Part shown: piece by piece, positions 45,375 through 56,400 of the stretch
Numbering within the stretch: the stretch's first letter is position 1
How the letters are laid out: every line of letters begins with the position of its first letter
NCBI GenBank assembly: GCA_964489125.1
Contig: CAZAXY010000002.1
Coordinates: 21,896 to 85,895 of the forward strand
Reading direction: 5' to 3'
Origin: GYS-P2D sp964489125
GTDB taxonomy: Bacteria; Bacteroidota; Bacteroidia; Chitinophagales; Saprospiraceae
Length of the DNA stretch: 64,000 bases
Position numbers and translations under genes: made by a program
Notes under the pieces: generated by a model
What the model saw: only the letters and a program-made list of their open reading frames with translations
Told to the model about the DNA's origin: nothing
Database searches by the model: none

Positions 45375-47420
45375 CTATACTCCTACGGAATTAAGAATTT
45401 CATTTTTAGAGAAATTCAAGTTGTGATCAAAATTGATATACTCTTCGTCGCTTACGTAGTACATTTTAAGTTTAAGACCATTCTTCACTTCTATCTCACC
45501 CCGATAATGACACGCTATGTCATCTTTGATCAGTTGATAGGTATGATCTGAGATATTTATCTTACCCGTTTCGGAGGCCGATTCCATGCGTGATGCAATG
45601 TTGACAGTACTGCCCCAGATATCATACTGAAATTTTTTGGTGCCGACTATTCCTGCAACTGTGCTGCCTGTGTTTATACCTATACGCACTTCTAGAGGTT
45701 GGATTCCAGTCGGAGGAGTTAGACTCACTTTTCGGACAAAGGAGAGAATTTCTATGCCAGCCTTGACAGCATCGATTGCATTGGTATTATTCTTAGTAGG
45801 TAGGCCTCCTACACACATATAAGAATCACCGATTGTCTTGATTTTTTCAAGATTGTATCGACCTATGATTTCGTCAAATTTGCTAAAGTAAAAATCAATG
45901 CTCTTAACCATGTCTTCTGCTGACATCATCTCGCTAAAAGCGGTGAATCCTTTAAAATCCGTGAAGAGTACGGATGTCTGATCAAACCTTTTGGCCTCCA
46001 CATATCCTTTTTGTTGTAGTTCCTCTGCTGTGTCCTTAGGCAATATATTCAGTAGTATTTTTTCAACCCGATTGCGTTCTTCAGATAGCAATTGATTGGA
46101 CTTCCTTGAATACCGATATAGGTAGGTGATTCCACCTATAATAGTCAATAAAAAAGCTCCTAAGGCCAAGAACAGCTTTTGAGCGGTATCCGCTTGCGCT
46201 ATTTCTGCTTCTTTTAAGGCATTATCACGGTTTAGGATTTCGATTTCTTTTTCCTTCTGCTCCAGATCCAACTGGAATCGTAGGTTATTAATTATCTCGT
46301 CATTTTCAGAGGACCGTATCGTTTCATTTATCTGATTATTCTTGAGTTGATAGCTATAAGCCTCCTGATAATTACCCTGCTGAGCGTAGATCTGTGCCAA
46401 GCCTTCGTATGAATGAGAAAGCTCCTTATTAGTTTCAAGTAAGGTTGCGATCTGCTCTGCTTCTTGAAATGACTTTATAGATTTTTCTGAGTTTAGTTGT
46501 TTTTTGTAGATCTCCCCTCTTGTTATTGCAGCTTGAGACATTTCTATTTTGGAGTCTTGAGCTTGTGCAATTTGGTAGGCACTATCTGCATAGCTCAAGG
46601 CAAGATCATATTCTCCCAACTGATCATGAATCTTACTGATATAGTTGAGCACATAGGCTGTATTAGAGGTACCTAATGATTTGAACTGATCATACGCCAA
46701 TTCAAAATAAGGCAAGGCTTCCTTGGGTTTAGACTGACTATAGAGCAGTTCTCCAAGATTATTATAAGTGGTTCCAGTGATATCTGCTCTATTGAGATTT
46801 TCGCTTACGTGGAGTACTCTTTCAAAAGTTTCTTGAGCCTTATCCTGTGTTAATTCATCATCAGCATAGATCGTCCCAATGTTAATTAGCGAAGTGGCGA
46901 TTCTAGAGGTGTCTCCTGAGAGCTCGGCGTACTTGAGAGACTCAATATTGTATTCTAATGCTGTGGTATAGTCTGCCTTGCTCTGATAGACGGCTCCAAG
47001 ATTACTCAGGAGATTACTTATTCCGGTGGGATCATCTAGCTCTTTGAATACAGTCAATGACTGATTCCAATAATTGACGACTTCTCTAAACTCTGATTTT
47101 ACATAATGGTTTAAACCTGCGTTCTTGAGGGCATACCCGAGTGCTTCAGTCTCCCCTAGCTTACGAGCTAAATCTATAGCCTCTAAGCTATATTTTTTTC
47201 CCAGATCAGGATCTGATCGAAAGAGGCTACCTGTCAACTCTAAAAGAATACTAAGGCGATTGGAATCTACTGATTCGGATTCTAGAAGATTAATAAGAGA
47301 ATCCGTAGTCCCTTGCGCCTGTGACTGATTGACCAGAAATCCCAAATGGATGCATATCACTAAACATACTATCCTGATCGCAGAAGCACTTGCGCGATGA
47401 AGCTTATTGTTTAGATGCAT
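45375..47420 (-). CDS. TPR-sensor class III adenylate cyclase
   Basis: A 681-residue protein. The ATG at 47420 gives an N-terminal signal anchor (IRIVCLVICIHLGFLVNQSQAQ) and is preferred to the TTG at 47456, which lies within a hairpin. Residues about 30-390 are tetratricopeptide repeats, then a coiled coil, one transmembrane helix (LFLALGAFLLTIIGGITYLY, about 425), and a cyclase homology domain (about 475-670). Metal-binding Asp488 (FTDFKGF) and Asp532, adenine-selecting Lys528 and Asp600 (YDIWG), and transition-state Asn607 and Arg611 are all present, matching Lys938, Asp1018, Asn1025 and Arg1029 of mammalian adenylate cyclase. It is predicted to make cAMP in response to a periplasmic signal. 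Confidence 0.88.
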   Translation of the reverse strand: MHLNNKLHRASASAIRIVCLVICIHLGFLVNQSQAQGTTDSLINLLESESVDSNRLSILLELTGSLFRSDPDLGKKYSLEAIDLARKLGETEALGYALKNAGLNHYVKSEFREVVNYWNQSLTVFKELDDPTGISNLLSNLGAVYQSKADYTTALEYNIESLKYAELSGDTSRIATSLINIGTIYADDELTQDKAQETFERVLHVSENLNRADITGTTYNNLGELLYSQSKPKEALPYFELAYDQFKSLGTSNTAYVLNYISKIHDQLGEYDLALSYADSAYQIAQAQDSKIEMSQAAITRGEIYKKQLNSEKSIKSFQEAEQIATLLETNKELSHSYEGLAQIYAQQGNYQEAYSYQLKNNQINETIRSSENDEIINNLRFQLDLEQKEKEIEILNRDNALKEAEIAQADTAQKLFLALGAFLLTIIGGITYLYRYSRKSNQLLSEERNRVEKILLNILPKDTAEELQQKGYVEAKRFDQTSVLFTDFKGFTAFSEMMSAEDMVKSIDFYFSKFDEIIGRYNLEKIKTIGDSYMCVGGLPTKNNTNAIDAVKAGIEILSFVRKVSLTPPTGIQPLEVRIGINTGSTVAGIVGTKKFQYDIWGSTVNIASRMESASETGKINISDHTYQLIKDDIACHYRGEIEVKNGLKLKMYYVSDEEYINFDHNLNFSKNEILNSVGV

Positions 47421-47434
47421 AGCCGCCAAATTAG

Positions 47435-47477
47435 CAATAATAAAGGAGAGGTTCAACCTAGCTCTCCTTTATTATTG
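47435..47477 (-). terminator. Perfect 16-bp hairpin between the giant gene and the cyclase
   Basis: Arms 47435-47450 and 47462-47477 pair perfectly over 16 bases with an 11-base loop; on the minus strand the downstream arm is U-rich (CTCTCCTTTATTATT). It starts 14 bases past the giant gene stop and ends 14 bases before the cyclase ATG. It can serve as a terminator for the giant gene. Any read-through transcript would present the cyclase start just after the hairpin. Confidence 0.75.
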
Positions 47478-47491
47478 AGCCTTAGCACTCA

Positions 47492-50400
47492 TCACTGACT
47501 TATAACAACACGTTTTGTAAGAACTTGAGTTCCTGTATTGAGCATGACCACGTATACCCCAGCATTGTATCTCAGTGCCTCTGTATCCAATCGTATTAAA
47601 GAAGTATACTCATCGACATCTTGCTTATATACCAGAGAGCCAGTTATATCATAGATGTGCAACTGTCCTCTGGACTCTAGATCTGTTAATATCAGAGAGA
47701 ATTGTTCAGATGCAGGATTAGGAAATACTTTCATAGAGGTCTTCTTCTCTAATTGATCTTCTGTTTCTACTGACCGAGTTGTAGCCAAAGGCTCTGAGAA
47801 ATCACTTGTACCAATATCAAAAATGACAGTAACATCAAATGTGCAATCTAATGTATCGCCATTGCTCGCATAAAATTCCCACCTGACTGTGGTCGTACCT
47901 ACAGGGAATATATCTGTTGATTGGTTACCAAATCCCGATACCAATTCACCAGTAGTAGGTGCTCCCCCATTTACACAAGCATCAAACCATGATGGTAGGA
48001 GATAGTTAACACTAGTACCCTCAGGATTAAAGGTAGATGTGGTTATATCATCGCATTCATTGCTAGGATTTGGCATAGCTGGAGGATTACCGTCATTTTC
48101 ACAAAATGCTAGGAAACTAATAATTAAGCCGTCATTATTGTCAAATAAAATATTCGAAGTGTTATTACAGAAGACCAGATAACTTTGAGGATAACATCCT
48201 TCAAGATTATTATTCCTCAGGTTAAATACACCATTGAAATTGGGACTATCAGCGAAGGCTGACCATGAAGCTGGTAATTCTCCACTCAAGTTATTGTTCT
48301 GCAATACAATCTGGCGAAGGTTTCCAAAATTGCCATATGATTCTGGAAGGGGCCCTGTTAAGTTGTTATTACCAGCGCCAAAGTCCTGTACCCTTGTCCA
48401 CGATCCTAATTCTGGTGGTAAACTTCCAGTTAAGTTGTTTAATGTCACATTAAAGACGACCAGTTCTGTTAAGTCTCCCAGTTCTGGTGGCAAGGTCCCT
48501 GTCAAATTGTTATTGAGCAGATTGAGACCAGTAACACAACCATTCACATTGACATTGACACCAAACCATGTATCGTAAGGAGTATTCTCAATATCCCATG
48601 TCGTGGTCCAATTAGGCCCATCTGCTGCATTAAATAATGCCACTAAAGCCAGCGAATCATCTGCACAGGTTGGTGCCGTAAAGCATCCCTCCCCAGCTAG
48701 ATTCATTGGATCTGCACAGAACGTATCAAAATCAAAGAGTCCAGCGTTCCCTACATTGAAGAACTGCGTAATGCCGCAGAAGATTTCAAAACCAGCTGGA
48801 TAACAACCAGTTAACTGATTATCGCCCACATTTATGAATGTCAAATTAGTTAAGTTGGCTAAGTTTTGTGGTAGTTCACCTGTTAGAAGATTTCCGCTGA
48901 TAAGAAGTTGCTCCAAATCCGGAATATCTCCGATCTCCCCTGGTATAGATCCGCTCAGAATATTATTAAAAAGCTGTAAACTTTCAAGATTGGCAAGCTG
49001 TCCTATAGAAGTTGGGATACTACCACTTAACAGGTTATTGCTCAATGATAGCGAGACTAACGTAGAAAGTCCTCCTAATTCAACTGGAATCGGCCCAGTC
49101 AATTGATTAAATGCTAAGTCCAATATCAATACATCAGATAAGCCCATCAACTCTGGAGGAATAGTACCTGTCAATTGATTACGTCTCACATTGAGTTCCT
49201 CTAAGTTAGATAAGCTTCCAAGTTCAGGTGGTATAGAACCAGTCAGGTTATTATCATCTAAATGCAACAATCTTAATAGAGACAGACCTCCTAAATCTGC
49301 AGGTATAGAACCAGTAAGTGAATTGGTATTAACTATAAATGTCTGTAGGTTAGTCAGATTGGCAAATGTATCAGGGATTACTCCAGAGAAGTTATTGGAA
49401 CTAAAGTTCATATTTTCACTCATGGTCAGATTACCTATAGAAGAAGGTATGGTGCCTGAAATAAAGTTACCTGAAACATTAAGTAATCGTAATTCAGATA
49501 AATCTCCGATCGCTTCTGGAAGTGTTCCGGTAAGATTATTCCCCTCTAAACTAAGGGATGTTACGCAGCCGGAGGCGTTTGTTCCGACTCCGAACCAAGT
49601 GCTATAAGGAGCACTTAAATCCCATGTAATCGTCCAGTCTGGCCCATTAGTTGAGTTATATAGCTCTATTAAGGCCAAGGAGTCACCAGCACATGCCAAT
49701 GCTGAGAAACAAGTAGGGTCAGCATATCTCACAGGGTCAGAACAGAACGTATCAAAATCGAATAATCCTGGATTACCATTATTAAATCCAACATTACTCA
49801 TGCTACAGAACACCTCATAACCCGCTGGGTAACAACCAGACAAATCATTATTCCTTACACGAAGGAAGTTCAGGTTGCTCAGAGTCGATAAGGACTGCGG
49901 TAGCTCACCTGTCAAGTTATTGGCCTCTAGTACCAGAGTCCTAAGTAATGTGAGGTTTCCTAATTCCTCAGGTATAGTACCATTCAACAAGTTATCATTC
50001 AGTAATAAGTTCTCGAGCGAAACTAATTGTCCGAACTCGACAGGTATCTCACCTGATAGCATATTGGTGCCAAGTTGCAATTCTCTCAGCGACACCAGAT
50101 TACCCAATGAAGTAGGAATACTACCTGTCAACTGATTACTCTGTAGTAATAATAGTGTTAACTCTGTCAAATTGCCGAGCTGATTTGGTATACTACCTGT
50201 GAGCATATTAGCCCTTAGAACCAGAATCTCTAATTGCATCAGGTCTCCAAGATTAGCGGGAATCGGTCCTGTAAACAAGTTCTCTCCCGCTTCGATGTTG
50301 GTAAGGTTACTTAAGTCTCCGAAGTATGGCGGAATCGGTCCTGTAAACTGATTTCTCGAGAGACCGATAAATCTAAGATTGGTCAAGTTGCGGATGGTAT

Positions 50401-53400
50401 CGGGTATGTCACCATCCATATTATTTCCAGCAAAGCCAAAACCTGTTAGCGTCGTTGCCGCACCGATCGATGGTGGTATAGGCCCTACAAAATTATTATC
50501 ATCAAAGGTCATGGTCTCAATACTGTTCCACTGGTCGAAGAAATCAGGAATATCACCAACGAACTGATTGCTACCAAGATTCAGGGCACGCATATTTGAC
50601 AACCCACCCATTTCTACAGGTATCGTACCTCCTACATCATTGTTGAATATGCTAAATAATGTCAGCTCACTTAGATCTCCTATTTCTGGTGGTAGTGTAC
50701 CGCTTAATCCATTATTATCTAATCCGAGTGTCTCTACGCATCCATCCTCATTAAGAGTTACTCCAAACCAAGTACTATAAGGCATCGATAGATCCCAAGT
50801 GGTATTCCAGTCGGGACCGTTAGTCGCATTGTAGAAGGCTATTAATGCTAAAGAATCTGTAGATGCACATGTACTTATCACTTCAACATCAAATGAACAT
50901 ATGGATACGTTACCGTTCGCATCGCTTATCGTGTGTTCCACAGTGGTGATACCTATAGGGAATATGTCTCCACTTGCTAATCCTGATGTACGTTCTATAG
51001 ATAAGATGCCACAGGTGTCTTCTGCAGTTGGCAAGTTATATACATAAGGTATGCCAGAGCTAATGACCGTATCTACAGGGCAGGTAAGTACAATAGGTAA
51101 TGTAGTATCCTCTACGTTAATCGTTAAGTTAATCGTATCAGATACTCCTAAGCTGTTTCCTAATAACAAGCGTACTGGATGGCTTCCGACATCCAGAAAT
51201 CCTATGACAAGTTCAATGCTGTCTAAAGTTGCTGGCAAATTAACAGTTGAGCCTGTTGAAAATTGACCTGTGCTCGGATTAATTGTTTGTGTTTGTATTG
51301 ATGAACCTGTACATCCATTGTCTATGTCCAAGAATATAAATGCACTACCGCCACAATCAATGTTGCCAGTAAATGGATTAGTCAATCCAAATGATTCAAC
51401 CGTAATAATTGTATCAGTTGGGGGATTGATAAACCTTGCTGGTGTCGGATTAACCGTCAGTACGCCAGGTATATTAAATTGAACAATATAGCTAGCTTCA
51501 TCCACAGGCTCGGCAATAATATTATATGTACCTGCTAATCCTGTAAACGGTGCTCCCATATCATCCTCGACCACATATGTTAGTGGTATCGTATCACTCG
51601 CATTATTAATTACTGATGTGAATTGAGGTAGATCATCAGCACAACTTATTGTAAAGTTATCAGTCGTAATACCTATGAAGGCTGGAACCACTGACAGAGT
51701 GCCATTGGTGATGGTAACATCATAGTTGGGATCCTCGAGATTAGCGACGATCTCATAATCTCCGACGGACCCGTCAAATCCCACAAGCTCATATGTGATG
51801 GTCACAGAATCTCCAGGAATAAGTCCCGTAACTTGCGACGTAAATTCAGGAACGTCTAATCCAAACTGTACAGTTGCATCATTCACAACAACACTCAATT
51901 GTGCAGTATCTATGATCACTTTGCCTGGCAAATAAGTCACTTCATATCTATCGCTCACAAACGATCCTGGAATAATCCAGTGGCATCCAGCTTCATACCC
52001 CGTCAACACATTGATAGGATTGAGCTCAAACACACTGTCTTGCTCAGCGACAATGACGACTGCTCTTTCTATTGGTGAATCACTTGATGACTCATCTGCA
52101 TTGACAAGTGACAAGCCGTTTACTAGTGATAACCCATTAGACAACATGACTTCTACACCATTAACTAATGATAGACCGTTGACTAAAGACAATCCATCAG
52201 TAACCCCCACAGAATTAACCGCTTGTTGGCCATTCACTAAGGACAAGCCATTGACCAAGGATAAGCCATTGACAAGGGATAGTGAATTAGCTAATGAGAG
52301 TCCATCCACTATAGATAAGCCATTGACTAATGATAATGCGTTAACCAATGACAAGCCATTGACTAGCGTTTCATCAGCATTTACCAGTGACAAGCCATTA
52401 GTTTCAGCTTCTTGGCTAATCAACCCATTAGCATTGACTAGTGATAAGCCATCGACTATGGAAAGCGAATTGACGATGGAGAGACCATCTGTGACCCCTA
52501 AACCATTCACTAATGACAGGGCATTGGTAAGATTATTCTCCCCAAGAGCATTCACCAAGGACAACGAGTTGACCAAGGACAAGCCATTGACCAATGAGAG
52601 GCCATTAACAAGTGATAGGCCATCAGTAATCGTAGTCCCATTGACCAGAGACAAGGCATTGGCAAGAGCTTCGCTATTGACTAGGGATAAACCATTGACT
52701 AGCGAAAGGCCATTAACCAAAGACAGGCCATTGACTAAGGATAGTGCGTCTGAGAGCTGCTCTCCATCTAGCGTCATCTCAAGAGCATCCTCTATAGTTG
52801 TCGTTTCTGATATGCGTATGCCTTCTACTTGATCAAGGGCCATTTGTTGGTTAGCAGAAGTATTTACCAATGAGAGTCCATCTACTAATTCATCTGCGTT
52901 GACAAGTGACAAGCCATTGACTAAGGATAAACCATTGACTAGTGACAAAGCGTCACTCAATGTCTCTACATCAGCATTGACTAACGAAAGGGCATCTACG
53001 AGCAAGACATCATTAACAAGTGACAACCCATTGACCAAGGATAAAGCGTCAATTAGGCTCACATCATCCAAGACATCGAGATCATTAACCAAAGAGAGGC
53101 TATTGACCAGTGATAAGCCATTAACGAGAGAGAGCCCATTAACGAGAGACAGGGCATTGGTTTCTGTAATAGAACCATTAACCAGGGAAAGGCCATTAAC
53201 AAGTGACTCATTATTAACAAGTGATAGGCCATTAACTAAGGATAGGCCATTAACTTCTCCTAATGCTTCTGTGATATCTTCTACGCCTAAAGAGTTAACT
53301 AATGCCAGACTGTTCACCAGTGAAAGGCCATCAAATAGACTTCCCCCATTGACCAGTGAAAGTGCATTGACTAAGGACAAGCCATTAACTAAGGACAGTG

Positions 53401-56400
53401 CATCGGTCAATTCTTCGCCTTCCAAAGTATTTTCAAGTGCGTTGACCAGAGACAATCCATTTACTAAGGACAAGCCATTGACTTGTGCGGCAGCTTCTTC
53501 AAATGCTCCACCGAGTTGATTCACTAGTGATAAGCCGTTGACTAATGACAGTCCATTGACTAATGATAAACCATTAACAAGTGACAAGGCTTCACTAAGG
53601 GAAGGATCGTCGTCAAGAGCGCCAACATTGATTAATTCTTGAATCAATAGTGAGTCCTCAACCAGAACTAAACTATCTACCAAGCTGACTGCCTGAAGAA
53701 GTGTGATATCTTCTATAGTTTCTAATGCCTGATTCAAGGCATTAAATAGGGTAAATCCGTCCGCCAGAGCAATTCCGTCTACAAGGGTTTCCGCATAGGT
53801 GGTATTAAGTTCGGATTCAAGAGCTGTTGGATTAGCCGGAGTGCCTTCGAACTGGTAGTTAAAAGTGATTTCTGGCAAGGTTTCACCATATACTAAATTG
53901 AGTGAGTCTGGTTGAATCACTATAGGCATCATTTCGATGGTAAGCGCACCATTAATCAATCTAAAATCATACAGATTATTGGCTATTGGCGAAACTGCTA
54001 TTGAATCAAATCGGATAACATAGATACCTGGCACCGTCAGTTCATCTGCCTCTGTGGTTGTAAATGCCGTGATGGCATCCAACCCAGCCTCTTCTAATCC
54101 GACACCAGCAGGCAAGCCGGACACAGAAAAGTTAATAGAGTCATTAGCCTCGCCATACAATCTACTCTGTGGGTCAATAGATAGCGTGATGATGGTTCTT
54201 ACTGGATCAATAAATGCGAATCCATTGGAAGTGCCACCATCTATTAATGCATCAGTAATCGGCGGATTAAATAAAGTAACCAAGGTACTATCAGTTGGAT
54301 CGAAACTTGGGATAATAGCCGATACTGCACTATCTCCTATCATCACTGTCTCGAGCATCTGATCACCAAACATGACCACAGTTGAATCAGTCATAAACTG
54401 TCCATTAATCACTATTTCAAATGAATTTGAACCAATACTTGCGGAATCCAAACCTTCAGGAAGCTCATAGCTCATCAGGGTAGGTATAGGACTGGCGATA
54501 TCCAGTAAGACTTCTTGCGCTTGCAAGAATCCGAAACCAGACACCTCGTCGTAGCCAGGCACATTCATATCAATTGCAGTCTCTTGAATGAGCGTTCTAA
54601 ATTCTGAAGGGCTAGTTTCCTGGTTGATGTATTTTCGCCTTCCTTCTATGATCAGAGCCGCGGCTCCAGCTACATGCGGGGCAGCCGCTGAGGTTCCAGA
54701 GAAATTTGGAAATCCGTCATTATCAAAATCTCCTACCCCGCCTAAGTCAACGGTAGTGTTTACCCCATTAGGTGCACAGATATCAGGCTTTTGGCGATCC
54801 ACTCCATCTATAAGCGTACCTCCTCTTGATGAGAATGAAGCCGCCGTTGGCTCTACCCCAAAAGTTGGGGTATTTAAGTATAATACAGCACCGACGGCTA
54901 TGGCTCCTTCAGCATTCGCATGGCCTACAACTGTCGAAGTTCCTTGCTCAAACTCGTTGAAGGTTACTCCAGTTCCTCTAAAAAATATATACTTAAATCG
55001 GATAGGATTGAGGGTACCAGGAGTATCATTGGTGATTAGGATATTAACATTTGTCGTACCGCCTGTTACTTCAAAATCCATGATCTCAATAGGGTCCTCT
55101 CCAATATTGTTGCGATTGGTGTTGTAGAGGAGATTTCCATCATCATCTACAAGATATATGTCAAGATCATTGCTGGCGCCACCATCTGCGGTTTCACCCA
55201 AAGAGTAATAATCATCATCCCAGTGCAGTGCAATCGTGTATTTAGCTGGCTCTAGTGTGATACTCTGAAAGACATCGCCTCCACCAAAATCATGTGGCAC
55301 GCCTACGACACCATTAGGGAAGGTGCCATCTGGTACGAGAGTACCATTAAATATGCCTTCGTAAGCATTATCGCCATAATTGCCCGCCGAAGAAACGTAG
55401 ATTCTGCCATCAGCGACTACCTCATTAACCGCTTGAGCAACCATACCGTCAGTGAAGAATGGTTCAGTGATATAGGTGATGTCATCCACAATTATATCGC
55501 ATCCCGCTGTCGAAAGATTAGTTATGGTATTCGCAAAGGCTCCAGCACTTTCGAATCCTGTCTCAAAAAATAAATCTGCGCCTGGAGCTACATCGTGGAC
55601 AATCTGCAGCATTGCCCGACCTTCATCTGTAAGGCCAGATCTTATGCTCTCATCATTGAGGAGACTAACACCATCGGCAGGCAGATCGCCATTGCTTCTA
55701 TCGATCGCTTCTTGTCCACCATCTTGTGTATTTCTGTCATAGCTATCTGAAATAACCCCAATTGTTACCCCTGTGCCTTGAATGCCGTAACCCCCTTTGA
55801 TAAATTCGGTGCCCTGCGGAGCATCTCCCTGTGAAGTTACTAAGCCAACATCTAGTATTGGTCTGTATATTGGTCTTGCAAATTGTAAACAATCATCAAA
55901 GTCATTGAGAGCAGCAAGATTTTGTACTGGAATACATCCAGAAATTATTAAGTCATTAGTTCCATTATCAATCGGAGCCGTTAATCCTAAGCTATCTAAT
56001 ACAGCTGCCGCTCGATCTAACTTCCCTTCAACGGCTATTACCTCGATAAGTACTAACCCATTTACAAATTGGTATACGAAATCTGATTGGATAATTTCTG
56101 ATTCATCTGTATCTGGATCGGCCACTTGATCCGCAAGCGTCTCTAGTGCAGGCCACAGTATATCACTTGTTTTACCAATTTGGGGTTCTGCAAAATCAGG
56201 AACTATGGAACCTTGTGGTTCTGCTTCGCAGTAAAACAGGTAGGATCCATCAAATCTCATATTGCCCTGCCCAGTAAACTGATGCTTAACCTGAACATGC
56301 AGTTCACTGGATATCCTGACTGGAATACATATTTCTTGAGGAGTGCGATCCTCATCATTAGTTGGATTTTGGACTAATGTATCAAGTGAGAAGTAGCTCT

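Noticed and set aside
42414..47420. Calling the cyclase/effector/phosphatase group a confirmed Pycsar system
   Set aside because: The cyclase has adenine-type specificity residues and a periplasmic sensor, the gap to the effector is 268 bases, and the phosphatase is secreted; only a candidate status is supported.
52011..53519. Two long plus-strand reading frames (273 and 206 codons) rich in PLTKDKP/PLTSDKP units
   Set aside because: They are antisense to the LSLVN array. Because the repeat period is 18 bases, the opposite strand stays open in one frame; the product is only the reverse image of the array.
52100..53587. CRISPR-like array of 18-base repeats
   Set aside because: The repeats differ in sequence, spacers have no constant length, and everything is in frame inside a protein gene; no cas gene is present.
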